From NCBI GenBank assembly GCA_033032865.1, contig JAWHQI010000068.1, forward strand, positions 5,146,001 through 5,210,000: 64,000 bases of DNA, given 5' to 3'. Of the stretch, positions 1 through 10,668 are shown piece by piece (position 1 is the first letter of the stretch; each line of letters begins with the position of its first letter). The translations under genes were made by a program, and so were the position numbers. Under the pieces are notes generated by a model that saw only the letters and a list, made by a program, of their open reading frames with translations, was not told the DNA's origin and did no database searches. Origin of the DNA: Dactylorhiza incarnata (taxonomy: Eukaryota > Streptophyta > Magnoliopsida > Asparagales > Orchidaceae).

Positions 1-544
1 AGAACTTACCCTTATCTTTTTGGGATAACGGAGGGGGAGGTCCTAAGATGGACTTGCCCTTCTGAAAATAACGAGACTTGGACTTGTGAGCAAGATGCTT
101 CTCAATATCCTACGCGGCATTATAGGCGGTGCTTAAATCTGTGTGTTCATAACGAAGGAGTTTACCTTGAATGTTGGAGTTAAGCCCCTTACGAAACCGT
201 GAAAGGGTGACCTCAGACATCTCCCTAACATCACACCTAGTCATTATGTCCTTCAGGAGGCCCATGTACTACGCAACCGATCGATTCCCTTGTCTAAGGG
301 AAGATAACTCATCAAACATATGCGTTCGATGGTATGAAGACAGAGGAGGGGTTCGGTTGGCCGAAAGTTGGGCCACCATTTCCCGAATCTCCACCAGTTG
401 TTGATTCATCTCACGTCGAAAATCATCAATCGGCGAGTGGTTTCGATTTGGTTGTCGCACGTCACGAGGAAAAGTTGGGGTGCGATTAACCATAACTTTG
501 GCATACAAGTAATCTAAACGGGAAACATAAACGTCATGAGCCAT
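1..544 (-). pseudogene. G1: broken Ty3/gypsy gag (N-terminal part plus tail of the gag domain)
   Basis: Read on the minus strand, 544 to 269 gives an N-terminal gag-like stretch that ends in LRQGNRSVA, a motif found near the end of the plant gypsy gag core. An in-frame TAG follows at 271-269. The same frame then continues to position 1 with a TLSRFRKGL motif typical of the gag tail, and is broken by another TAG. The central tryptophan-rich gag core expected between the N-terminus and LRQGNRSVA is absent, so there is an internal deletion as well as nonsense mutations. Gag would form the capsid of the element. The leader, PBS and LTR to the right (higher coordinates) fit a minus-strand element. 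Lineage is probably chromovirus-like, but no integrase or chromodomain lies in the window to prove it. Confidence 0.7.
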
Positions 545-599
545 ACCCGAAGAATAGGTGTGTACTCGGGACCAGAACTAGTGAACATGCAATGATATA

Positions 600-1320
600 A
601 CATTTTTGAATCTGAACTAGACAGATTTGTAAAAGAGAATTTTATAAGAAGAACAATTTTGAAATTCAAGAAAAAGTTTGAATTTCAAAAATTTAAATTT
701 ATATTTCAAAATTTTGAATTTGAAATTCAAAAATTTGAATTTTGAATGTGAAAATAAAAAAAATTGAATTTCAAAATTTTGAATTTTGAATTTGAATTTC
801 AAAATTTTGAATTTTGAATTTTGAATTTGAATTTCAAAAATTTGAATTTGAATTTCAAAAATTTGAATTTGAATTTAAAAAATTTGAATTTGAATTTCAA
901 AATTTTGAATTTGACTTTCCAGAATTTAAAATGTTTTTTATTTTTCTGTAGAAAATAGTACACAGATTTGCAAAAGTTTTTGTTTTTAATTTTCGCTGAA
1001 AAATAAAAATTTTAAGACCACTATTCGCAGACCAGAAATTTAAACAGGCCAAATTTTATGAAATCTAATTTTATTCCCGCCTAATAACTAGGGTAATGAA
1101 AATATTTTTTTGATTTTCTAACTGATAAAAATATGGAGAATTCCCAGAATTTTGTTTTTTTCGATTTTCGCAGAGAAATAAATTTTTTTAGGCCGCTAAT
1201 CGTAGACCAGAAATTAAAATTTTTGAAATTTCAAAATTTTGAACACGAAATCGTGTGAAGATTGTGTGTGCCGGCGTTCTAAGAAATTTTTTGGAATGCG
1301 TCAATTAAGAAATTGACATG
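600..1320 (-). repeat. G1 leader with AT-rich GAATTTGAATTTC repeats
   Basis: This noncoding stretch lies between the G1 primer site and gag. From about 640 to 930 it is built of irregular repeats of GAATTTGAATTTC and AAAATTTTGAATTT. These are mutually inverted, so the DNA or RNA could fold on itself. Open frames here only translate the repeat. No regulatory element can be assigned. Confidence 0.7.
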
Positions 1321-1323
1321 AAC

Positions 1324-1338
1324 CTGGCTCTGATACCA
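1324..1338 (-). other. G1 primer binding site (initiator tRNA-Met type)
   Basis: The minus strand reads TGGTATCAGAGCCAG, the standard plant primer site complementary to the 3' end of initiator tRNA-Met. It sits next to a TG-starting LTR end on its right, which fixes the minus orientation of G1. Confidence 0.85.
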
Positions 1339-1341
1339 AAT

Positions 1342-1848
1342 TGATGCAGGCTACGGTCTCCGACATGATCGCTACGAAAAAAGATGCGTTCCCTCTCAAC
1401 GCTCCAAAATTTTACGTTCGCATAAAAATACTCGCAACGTACACGCAACGCAATAATTGTCAATTAGATGCTAACGTACGGGTAGTCACGCCGTTAGAGG
1501 TTGAATAGATGGCTATAAGCCAATATTCTTCTCGACTAAAAGGACCCACCCGGTCCGAACGAGCTTGAGTTGTGCCAAAAGAGATCTACCAAAAATTACG
1601 ATTCAAAAAGGGTAGATCTCTCCCAACAAAAAGTCGAGGTTCGCCAGTCCTCTTTGAAAATTAAAAGAAATAAGAAGATCACACAAATCAATCGAAGAAA
1701 ACCACGATCATCCAAGTGATTCGAAGATCACGCCAAAATTTACCACCACAAGAAATTAACAAGAGGGAAAAATCTCACGAGTAGAAATTTCGTTACCTCG
1801 CTTGAGATAGGATTATCCTCAAGCACGCTGATATAGATTTTCCGTGTT
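1342..1848 (-). repeat. G1 5' LTR, partial
   Basis: The sequence starts beside the primer site (TGATGCAGG or TGCAGG on the plus strand) and is taken to be the end of the G1 5' LTR. No second copy is in the window. The far end cannot be fixed because the next element (ATH1) begins somewhere near 1845-1860. The stretch is noncoding. Confidence 0.5.
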
Positions 1849-2459
1849 TTGAATTTATGTGAAGGTTTGAAGATTTTCTCCAAAACTATATCCTATTAAG
1901 GCAAGTGTACCTTATCGTTTATAGTATAGGATATTTAGGAATATCAAGGTCGTATTCCACGGGGCGCGTTGATTACTTCTACTTCGAGGAAAGTCACCAT
2001 TATCTTCGATGAAGTTTTGAGGTTTTTTTTGCTTAACTAAAAAAAAGACAACATGCAAGCTAAGTGAAAAGATTAAAAGAAAATAAAAAGACTTAATGCT
2101 CAAACATGGTGGAGGGGGAAAAGGAAAGAAAAATTAACATTGCATGAAAGGAAGAGTGCTTAAGGAGAAAGAGAACATGAAAGGAAGCAAACTTAATTTT
2201 ATTGAAAACCAAAATAATTACAAGCTTAAGAAGAGATTACAAAGCAAGGAAAGTAAAGTTATAAGCTTTAATTAACTAGTGCAAGTAAGAAATAAAAACT
2301 AGTACATTACATGAAAAAGAGAACATGAAAGCTTAAGGAAAAACATGAACATGAACATGAAAAACTTCACTAACAGCTCTAGCAGCACCTCCCCCACTCA
2401 AAAATTCTGAACCCTGGACTCAAGGAGAGCCTCTGAATTTATAGCAGAAAATTTCAAGT

Positions 2460-2497
2460 TACACGCCCTCGGTCACGGGCGTGACCTAGGGCGTGTA
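2460..2497. repeat. Near-perfect palindrome in ATH1 LTR
   Basis: Two 18-bp arms, starting TACACGCCCT and ending AGGGCGTGTA, flank a GG centre with a single mismatch between the arms. The same structure, perfect over 16-bp arms, occurs in both ATH2 LTRs. Confidence 0.85.
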
Positions 2498-2774
2498 AAC
2501 ATTGCTGACATTGGATCTGACAGTGGCGTGGACTTTGCGTGACGGCGAGAGAAATGCAGGCATTACACGCCCGTGTAACTTGGGTCATGAGCGTGACTTT
2601 GGACGGCTTCATTAAATGCAGCGTGGACTGGATTGCGGTGGCGGCGAGCTGGGATCACGCGGGAAAGTCACGGGCGTGACATTGGGGTCACGGGCGTGAC
2701 ATTTCGGGTCACGGGCGTGTACCTGGGCGCCCTCAATAAATGCAGAGTGGGCTAGAATTCGGCGTGGTAGAAAG

Positions 2775-2935
2775 TGTTCATCGAACGAAGCTCAGACTTC
2801 GTCGAACGCAGGTGCAAAGCTTTCGTCGAACGCAGCGACGGAGAGCATTCGTCGAACGGAGCTCAAATTTCATCGAATGTAGTGGCAGAGAACTTTCGTC
2901 GAACGCAGCTCCAATTTCGTCAAACGCAGATCTTT
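2775..2935. repeat. Cluster of TTCGTCGAACG motifs in ATH1 LTR
   Basis: About six copies of TTCGTCGAACG or one-base variants occur at roughly 20-30 bp intervals. The same motif family is clustered in the SIRE-3 and TORK2 LTRs, which belong to a different superfamily. Confidence 0.85.
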
Positions 2936-3137
2936 AGGCTACGCGCCCTGGGTCACGGGCGTGACTTGTGATTTTCTTCAATTTTCCCCAAAATACTGCA
3001 AAAATAAAAGTAAACTATATTTAGAACAGAAATTATAAAAGAAGTGATTTTATACTAAAATATAAATAATATTTGCAATTTTAAATTAAAACTAAACTAA
3101 ATACTATAATTAAAATACACATAAATATTACTCATCA

Positions 3138-4752
3138 AATACCCCCATACTTGAGGTTTTGCTATTCCAGAGCAAAAGTGTGAGAAATAATTTATAAGAC
3201 ATCCTTAAAAAATTTTAATTTTAAACTAAAATTTCATTTAAATCAAAAGTTAAGTTAATAGTAAATTCAAGGAGGAGTTAAGTCCTAAATTATGATGATA
3301 ATTTGAAAAGAGGGAAAAATATTTTGGCAAGGACTTCTCAAGAAAATTAATTAGTTTAACAATATTGTAGAAATTATAAAACGAGATTAAATTAAAATTA
3401 TAAGAACTCTATCTTAAAAGAAACTTAAGTAAAAGTAACTTACTAAATATTGCTCTCTCCATAATCTTAAACTAAATCTAGAACAATGATAATTGGCTAA
3501 GGGGGATTTCATAAAATTTGGCATAAGAAGAGATATTTTTGAATGGAGGAAATGGAATTTATCCTTATCATGAATATTTTTTTTTCTTTTTTTTTCTCTT
3601 CTAATAAAAACCCAAAATGTATATGTTTAGGAGTAATGAATTTTATCCTCTTACTCCATGCCATATAATCTTTTAAATAATTTTGGGTGCATATGTTTAG
3701 GGAATAATGAATTTTATCCTCGTATTCCCATGACATATGATCTTTTAAAACACTTTTTTTTATATGCCATCAAAGGGGTAGGGTAGAGAAAATAAATCTA
3801 GCTAGCTTTAAATTATTTTGAGAGCAAATTCTAGTAAAATTAAATTTCCTAAGATCTAAAAAGTTAAAGGAAAATATAATTGAAATCTAAAGAGGTTTAG
3901 CAAATTCACTACAAAATGAAGCCATTTAAAAGTAAAAAGAGAAGTCATGCTAAATAAGTTCTCTAATCAAGTTAAAATCATAAGATGATTCTTAAAACAA
4001 GATTACCTCAAATTTAAAATTAACAAACTATGATAAGCAAAATTTTAGCTAATTAAAAACCTAAACATGCTTATAAATATTCTCAACTAGATTTCTAAGA
4101 AATCACAAAAACAAAAAATAGGAGAGGTATAAGATTTTAATTTTTTTGTATTTTAAGTTTTTTCATATATATATATATTTTTTTTTGAATTTTGATATTA
4201 TCTTTTTTTATAAGAAATAAACAATAAAAACATATACTAAAAAGCTTAATTTTTTTTTTGTTAATTCTTGGACTTCCCGAGGTATAACCCGTGAAGGGTT
4301 CTCACGATACTAGGAGGTGAGATGGGGTGAGGTCCCAAACATCCCTTTCCAAAATTTAAATTTCAATTTTCTAATTTTTTTTTTGAGTTTTTGGGTTTTA
4401 CAAGTGCTAAAATAGAAGAAAACATAAGAAAATATTGTTTTTTTTTGAAAATTTTCTAATTTAACAACTATTTACAAAGAACTATTTACACTCCCATACT
4501 TAAAGTTAAACATTGTCCCCAATGTTTAAAACTAAGTATGAAGTAAAAGAAAATAAAGTGCAAGACAAAACAAAAATAAAAATAGAAAATGAAGGAGAGG
4601 TTAAGAGGGCTTCCCTGGTTATGAAGATGCGAGGGAAGCGGTGGTTACCTACAAAACATGTTAAAATAAAAAGAAATACAATAAAAAGATAACTTTGGGG
4701 TGCCTCCCAAAAGCGCTTTGTTTAAGGTCGCGTAGCTTGACCCACTTGCAGA
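3138..4752 (-). other. ATH1 3' noncoding region with polypurine tract
   Basis: This AT-rich DNA between the integrase end and the 3' LTR holds no gene. Its two ends carry blocks shared with the matching region of ATH2: a stretch beside the purine tract at 3138-3150, and a GGTGCCTCCCAA-type block near 4700. No env-like frame is visible. Confidence 0.65.
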
Positions 4753-5523
4753 TCATATTATAGGAGTAAGTAAAATCGAGTCCCTCGTTTCATTAATTAA
4801 CTCTACCGGAAGATATAATTTAAGGCGGTGCCCGTTAACTTTGAAGGAACCTTTTTCCGGGTGGGAAATTAAAATTGTCCCATAGGGCCAAACCTCTTTA
4901 ACAATAAAGGGTTCGGTCCATCGGGATTTTAGTTTTCCTGGAAAAAGGCGAAGGCGAGAATTATAAAGGAGGATGAGGTCGCCCGGCGAAAAAGTTTTCG
5001 AAAATTTTATGTGTTTATCGTGATAAAACTTTGTTCGCTCCTTATATAATTTATTGCTCTCATACGCATTTGCTCGCCATTCATCTAATTCATTCATTTG
5101 AATTTTTCTTTGATCGCCCGCTAAAGTGGAATCGAGATTTAAAAATTTAAGCGCCCAAAATACGCGGTGTTCTAGTTCGACCGGAAGGTGGCAAGCCTTG
5201 CCATAAACCATTCGATAGAGTGTACAACCGATAGTGGTTTTGTACGCCGTTCGATAGGCCCATAGCGCGTCATCGAGCTTTATTGCCCAATCCTTCCGAT
5301 TAATTGAAACAGTTTTTTTCTAAAATCCATTTTAATTCTCGAATAACAACTTCGACTTGGCCGCTCGTTTGTGGGTGATATGCGGTGGATAATTTGTGCG
5401 TGACACCATATTTTGGTAAAAAAATTTAAATTGACTATTGCAAAAATGGGTGCCCCGATCACTCACAATAGCGCGCAGCGTGCCAAATCGAGAAAATAAT
5501 TTTTTTAAGAAATTAACGATGAC
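4753..5523 (-). pseudogene. ATH1 integrase core and C-terminal part, frameshifted
   Basis: The minus strand 5211-4753 gives the integrase C-terminal part. It aligns by eye with the ATH2 integrase ([14 protein letters not shown] and [15 protein letters not shown] blocks). The core just upstream (5520-5212) is recognisable only in pieces: a stop at 5526-5524 and at least two frame changes near 5460 and 5300 break it. Integrase would join element cDNA to host DNA in the nucleus. This copy cannot encode an intact protein. Confidence 0.85.
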
Positions 5524-6945
5524 TCACGCATCGTTGGTGGGGAGAGCTTGCGCTTCCGCCCACCTCGACACGTAGTCGACCGCAACGAGAATATATTTGT
5601 TTGAATACGAGGGAGGGAGAGGACCAACAAAATCAATACCCCTAAGATCAAAAATTTCGCATTCTAAGAAGATATTTTGGGGCCTCTCATCCCGGCGAGA
5701 GATGTTCCCCGACCGCTGGCAGCTGTCCCAAGTACTCACAAGGGTGTGAGCATCTTCGAAGAGCGTGGGCCAATAAAAGCCCACCTCCAGCGCCATCCTC
5801 GTGGTTCGATTCGAATGATAATGACCACCGGTGGGTCCCTCGTGATAATAACGTAAAATTTTAAAACCCTCCTCACTCGAGACACATCTTCTCACTACCT
5901 GGTCTGTGCACACACGGAATAAAAAGGGGTCCTCCCAAAAGTAATTCTTTAAATCAGAAAAGAATTTCTTCTTTTGCTGACTCGAGAATTCTTTTGGCAG
6001 GACCCGGGCTACTAAATAGTTAGCCAAGTCCGCAAACCAGGGGGTAGAAGATGAATTAATATTTTCGAGAGCAAGGAGGCGCTCTTCGGGAAATTTACTA
6101 TTAATGTCGGCTTCTATTAATGCTTCTGAGGTGGGGTTTTCTAAACGGGAAAGATGATCGGCCGCCAAGTTTTCGGCTCCCCTTTTGTCCCGAATCTCTA
6201 AATCAAACTCCTGCAAGAGGAGGATCCATCGCAAAAGACGAGGCTTGGCGTCATATTTACTCAAGAGATACCTAAGCGCGGAGTGATCTGTGAAGACGAT
6301 AACTTTGGAAAGCGTGATATATGACCTAAACTTATCAAAAGCGAAAACAATTGCTAGAAGTTCCTTCTCGGTAGTGGTGTAGTTTGCTTGTGCCGACGTG
6401 AGTGTTTTGCTCGCATAATAGATCGGGTGAAAATACTTACTCACCCGTTGGCCTAAAACGGCACCAACCGCAATATCACTCGCGTCGCACATGATTTCAA
6501 AAGGGAGCGACCAATCTGGGGCGACTAGAATCGGGGAGTTTATAAGTTTCTCTTTGATATGTTGAAAGGCTACAACGCATTCATCGTTAAAAAGAAAAGA
6601 TGATTCTTTCTCGAGAAGATGGGTTAACGGCTTTGTGATTTTGGAAAAATTTTGTATAAAGCACCGATAGAACCCCGTGTGGCCTAGGAAACTTCTAGTA
6701 GCTTTTACGTTTGTTAGAGGGGGGAGTTTTTCAATTACTTCGATCTTGGCCCTATCGACCTCGATCCCCTTGCCCGAAATTTTATGGCCAAGGACTAGTC
6801 CTTCTTTGACCATAAAATGGCATTTCTCCCAATTAAGCGCTAAATTCGATTCCTTACATCGCTGCAACACGCGCTCGAGATTTTTTAAACAATTTTTAAA
6901 TGAGTTTCCGTACACGGAGAAGTCATCCATAAACACTTCCATCAC
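5524..6945 (-). pseudogene. ATH1 pol: reverse transcriptase end, RNase H, integrase zinc finger
   Basis: This 473-codon stretch continues the frame of the upstream pol fragment after a single TAG. In order it holds the RT active-site region (FMDD in place of YMDD, as in ATH2), the RNase H ([27 protein letters not shown]), and the integrase zinc-binding region and first catalytic aspartate (GIDFVGPLP). The zinc region keeps the H-H spacing and ends in CQRSGN; the first C of the usual CxxC is replaced (TWDSCQ here, RRCDSCQ in ATH2). It ends at a TAG within the integrase. Confidence 0.9.
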
Positions 6946-8247
6946 CTACTCTACTAACTCGTCAAATATTGCCAGCATACATCTTTCGAATGTAGCTGGC
7001 GCGTTACAAAGACCGAATGGCATCCTTCGATAAGCGAAGGTGCCAAAGGAACAAGTGAAAGTGGTTTTCTCTTGGTAGTCGGGCAAAATCGAGATTTGGA
7101 AATATCCTGACAAACCATCGAGAAAATAGTAGTAGGAGTGACCCGAAATGCGCTCTAAAATTTGGTCGATAAATGGTAGAGGGAAGTGATCCTTACAGGT
7201 GGCATCATTTAGTTTTCGATAGTCGATGCACATCCGCCAACCCGTAACAGTACGGGTTGGGATCAATTCATTATTATCGTTTGCAACTACCGTGACGCCA
7301 CCTTTCTTTGGCACGACTTGTACTGGGCTAACCCAAGTACTATCCGATATCGAGTAGATGATTCCCGCGTACAGAAGTTTTATAACTTTGGCCTTAACGA
7401 CTTCTTTCATGTTCGGGTTTAGACGTCGTTGAGGCTGGACTGAGTTGCGGGAATTTTCTTCGAGAAAGATTTTATGAGTGCAGAAAGAAGGGTTTATACC
7501 TTTAATATCCGATAATTGCCACGCAATTGCGTGGCGGTGCTTTCTTAAGACTATAGTCAACTCAGAAATTTTTGAGTTGCTAAGATCGGATGAAACGATG
7601 ACGGGTAGCTTAGACTCTTTTTCTGAAAACAAATATTTAAGGTGAGGGGGGAGCTGTTTTAACTCTAATACGGGTGGTTCTTCATAAGAAGTCTTAATTT
7701 TTAATTTTTCTAAAAGTAATGGTTGGGGTGGTGTGGGGTGAGAAACTTCTTCTTCAACATAAAAGAGTTCTACGGGCTCAGAATCACTACTTGCCGATGA
7801 AACTAATTCGAGGGATGAATCGAACTCACAACACTCTTCCAAGTAAAAACACGAATCGTCATTTATTAGTGTGTTCCGCATCGAGGAATTTATGCCGAAA
7901 GTAACTTCATCGTCTCCAACCCGTAGGAGGAGCTTTCCGTTACTTACGTCTATAATAGCGCGAGAGGTGGCAAGGAAGGGGCGGCCGAGTATGAGGGGTA
8001 CTTCGGCATCCTCTTCGATGTCAAGAATGAAAAAATCCACCGGGAAGATGAATTTGTCAACCTTGACGAGCACATCCTCCATTATTCCTATCAGATATTT
8101 TAAAGAACGATCCGCTAATTGAATATTCATTCGAGTGGGCCTTGGATTTCCTAGACCTAACTTTTTGAACAATGAAAATGCATAAGGTTGATGCTTGCTC
8201 CAAGATCCGCTAAGGCGTGTTTTACTAACGAATTGCCAAATAGACAT
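6946..8247 (-). pseudogene. ATH1 pol: protease and first part of reverse transcriptase
   Basis: The frame covers the end of the retropepsin-like protease (PLILGRPFLATSRAIIDV), a linker, and RT motifs ([42 protein letters not shown]), all typical of the Athila lineage. It ends at TAG 6948-6946, just before the RT active site. The protease active-site motif DLGASINLM is present but in another frame at 8207-8181, so a one-base shift separates the catalytic aspartate from the rest of the protease. Confidence 0.9.
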
Positions 8248-8249
8248 GG

Positions 8250-8742
8250 GAGGGAAAACCGTCCCGGGTCATTTGCTTTTTTAGGCAATTTGGTTGAGTA
8301 CAACCGCGAAGCATTCTGCGTTTAAAGAAATATGCGAAATATCTTCTAACTTTTTCTTATTGGAGAGCAACTCCTTAAGATATTTCACATATTTAGGCAT
8401 TTGAGAGATGGCCTCGCAGAAAGGTACATTAATATGGATTTGTTTTAAAACATCTAAATTTTTTTATAATTTTTTTCGGCGCACTCATTTTTAAATTTAG
8501 ATGGATACGGAATATTAGAAGTAGGAGCGCGCGGATTTAAAATAGAAGAGTGTGGAGCTGAAAGAGGAGCGTGTGGAGCTAACGTAGCGGGCAAATTCGA
8601 AGATAAATTAAAAGTAGTAGGAGGAGGAGAGGAAATTACCTTGGGTTCGTCCTGTTTTTGAACCACCTCCTTCCCGCTTCGGAGTGTAATCGCATGCGCG
8701 CTCTCCTTTGGATTTTGCTCTGTATTCCCCTGTAGTGCTCCT
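8250..8742 (-). pseudogene. ATH1 gag C-terminus and gag-protease linker
   Basis: The minus strand encodes a proline-rich linker preceded by NPKESAHAITLRSGK, a signature of the Athila gag-protease junction. Homology stops at 8742, where the SIRE-1 LTR begins, so the rest of ATH1 gag has been displaced by that insertion and is not in the window. Stops near 8454 and 8270 break the frame. Confidence 0.8.
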
Positions 8743-10079
8743 TGATAGTTTATATAGGTGTAGTCAATAATACCTAGAGGGCGGGGGGGGGGGGGTGAAT
8801 AGGTTTTACTTATTTTCTTTGTTTAAACCTAATGTTTTTAGCTGCAGAAAACACAATCACAGAAAGCACACAAGGATGTATAGAGGTTCCTCAAGACAGG
8901 GTGTCTTGAGTAGTCCTCTTTCCCCCTTCACCTTTCTAACAGTGAGTTAGACAAGGCCACAAACTCCAATTTCGGCTCCTTGAGCTTACACCACAAGTTC
9001 CTCAGAACTTCTCAGATCAAGAGTGATCCTACCTCAGGAACAACAACCCTACACTCAGGCTCAGCAGCCCTACACCTCAGTCTCAACAGCCCTACACCTC
9101 AGGCTCAGCAGCCCTACACTCAGGCTCAGCAGCCCTACACCTCAGAGTAATATAACTTCTACAACACAAAAATCACATAGATTTCCTACCTCAGACCTAT
9201 CAAGAAGTCCTACCACTCAAGCTGTCAACACAGCTCTACACACAGGATCAACAGCCTTTCACTCAGGCAACAATGCCTTACAAAGATATAAACCAGTTTG
9301 AACTAAATACAGAAGACAAAAGATTTACTCTTAGGTCTTCTGAATCCTTTCTTCAGATCTGAAAAATAGCAACTTCATATTTGTATCACCTTGATCTTCT
9401 CCTTCAGCAAAGCAGAAGATCAACTTGCCCTTCTTGAGTTTGTACAGGAAGAGATAACTAATCTCCTTAGAAGATTAACTTCAGCTGCAGAGAACAACTT
9501 CAACTGGCTGAAATGTGAATGCTCGATTACGGCGTACAATAAAGACTTTTCAATGGAACAGTACTGGTTGTTGTGCCCTAGCATCTTCTTTTATACCTCT
9601 AGAAGGCTTCAACGGCTATATCTATCCTTCTAACATGGTATGGGGCAGATTGGAGTTGCTTTTCTCTTTCAATTGTCGTTTGCGCCAAAAGCAGATCCCG
9701 TCAGCACATTTGGATCTGTCTCAGCGGTTGGGCTGAGACAGCATCCAGTCTCAGCGGTTGGGCTGAGACAGCTTCCAGTCTCAGCGGCAGCTCCAGTCCT
9801 TTTCTCAGCGGTTGCTCCAGTCTCCTTCTCAGTGGATCCGCTGAGACGGCTCCACGTCTCAGCGGTTCTCACCCTTCATCTCAGCGGTTATGCTGAGACA
9901 GATCTTCATCTCCTTGTAGATGATCTCTTCTTATCTAAGGCCATGTTTGGCCCTTCCTTTTGAGTCACCTGTGCCTGTATATCCTACACAAGTATAGCTT
10001 TGTTAAATACAATATGTCCTTATCATTGAGAGTGATGCCTCTTCAAATCAAGGTAATATTGAGGGAAATATACCCAACA
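8743..10079 (-). repeat. SIRE-1 3' LTR
   Basis: On the minus strand the LTR starts TGTTGGGT directly after a purine tract ending GGGGGAGAT. It ends near 8743 (TATCA), past a poly-C run and a CTCTAG block, as in other SIRE-type LTRs here. A likely TATA box (GGTATAAAAG, minus) lies at 9597-9588. At 9025-9150 there are short repeats of CCTACACTCAGGCTCAGCAG type, and at 9718-9900 repeated CTCAGCGG...GCTGAGA inverted repeats. The LTR cuts ATH1 gag; the flanking bases at 8738-8742 are CTCCT, but no right-hand copy survives. Confidence 0.8.
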
Positions 10080-10094
10080 ATCTCCCCCTATTTG
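10080..10094 (-). other. SIRE-1 polypurine tract
   Basis: The minus strand reads AAATAGGGGGAGAT immediately before the LTR start. This primes plus-strand cDNA synthesis. The same AGGGGGAGAT type precedes the SIRE-2 and SIRE-3 3' LTRs. Confidence 0.85.
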
Positions 10095-10668
10095 AAGAAG
10101 GCAGAACATCCCCAATGCTAAGGTCCATTAACAATAGAAATCTTATCACAGAAAAAGTGATCTTATAGAAAAAGCATCTGTGAAGCATAGGACCTAACAC
10201 CCTAGGCATTTGCACTGGCCCTTTCTCCCCCTTTCTCCAGCATTGTACTGGCCCTATCTCCCCCTTCCTCCAGTATTGGTACTGGCCCTATCTCCCCCTT
10301 TCTGGTTTCTTCGACCTTAACCTTCTATGGATAGAAGGACAACATCTATAGATCCCTTTGGATCAACCTATAGGCTAACCTATACAGTCTGAGTATTTGC
10401 CAACTTCCCCTCAACCTGAGCAGGGAATTTGCTGCCCTTCAATTGGAGAGCTATTTTCTGTAATAAGCGATCCATTTCAATTTGAACATTCCATTTAAGC
10501 TACTGAATACTAGAGATAATAAATAAATAGTACATATATCAAAAGTAACAAACACAATATTATGCTCAGAATATGAAATATCATTTCACTTTAAATGTTC
10601 AGTACAGACAAAGAAAATGCAACTTATAGTTGTACATTCAATCCAAAAAAAATTCAAGGCTGGTTCTT
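10095..10668 (-). other. SIRE-1 3' untranslated region
   Basis: Noncoding DNA between the env-like gene and the purine tract. It contains a short repeat of CTGGCCCTATCTCCCCCTTT type at about 10216-10310, whose complement resembles the purine tract. No gene is seen. Confidence 0.6.

Larger units (their letters stand above)
1849..3137 (-). repeat. ATH1 3' LTR (Athila type)
   Basis: On the minus strand the LTR starts TGATGAG just after a purine tract (3138-3150) and runs to about 1849; the far end is uncertain by some 20 bp. It resembles the ATH2 LTR: both have a GGCAAGTRTACC block near the end and dense near-palindromic motifs of the GTCACGGGCGTGAC type (2460-2960 here). A possible TATA box lies at 2434-2443 on the minus strand. 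A run of TTCGTCGAACG motifs lies at 2775-2935. No 5' partner LTR is present, so age cannot be estimated. Confidence 0.75.

Noticed and set aside
9023..9301. 92-residue frame rich in Gln, Ser and Thr
   Set aside because: A translation of a short CCTACACTCAGGCTCAGCAG repeat within the SIRE-1 LTR.
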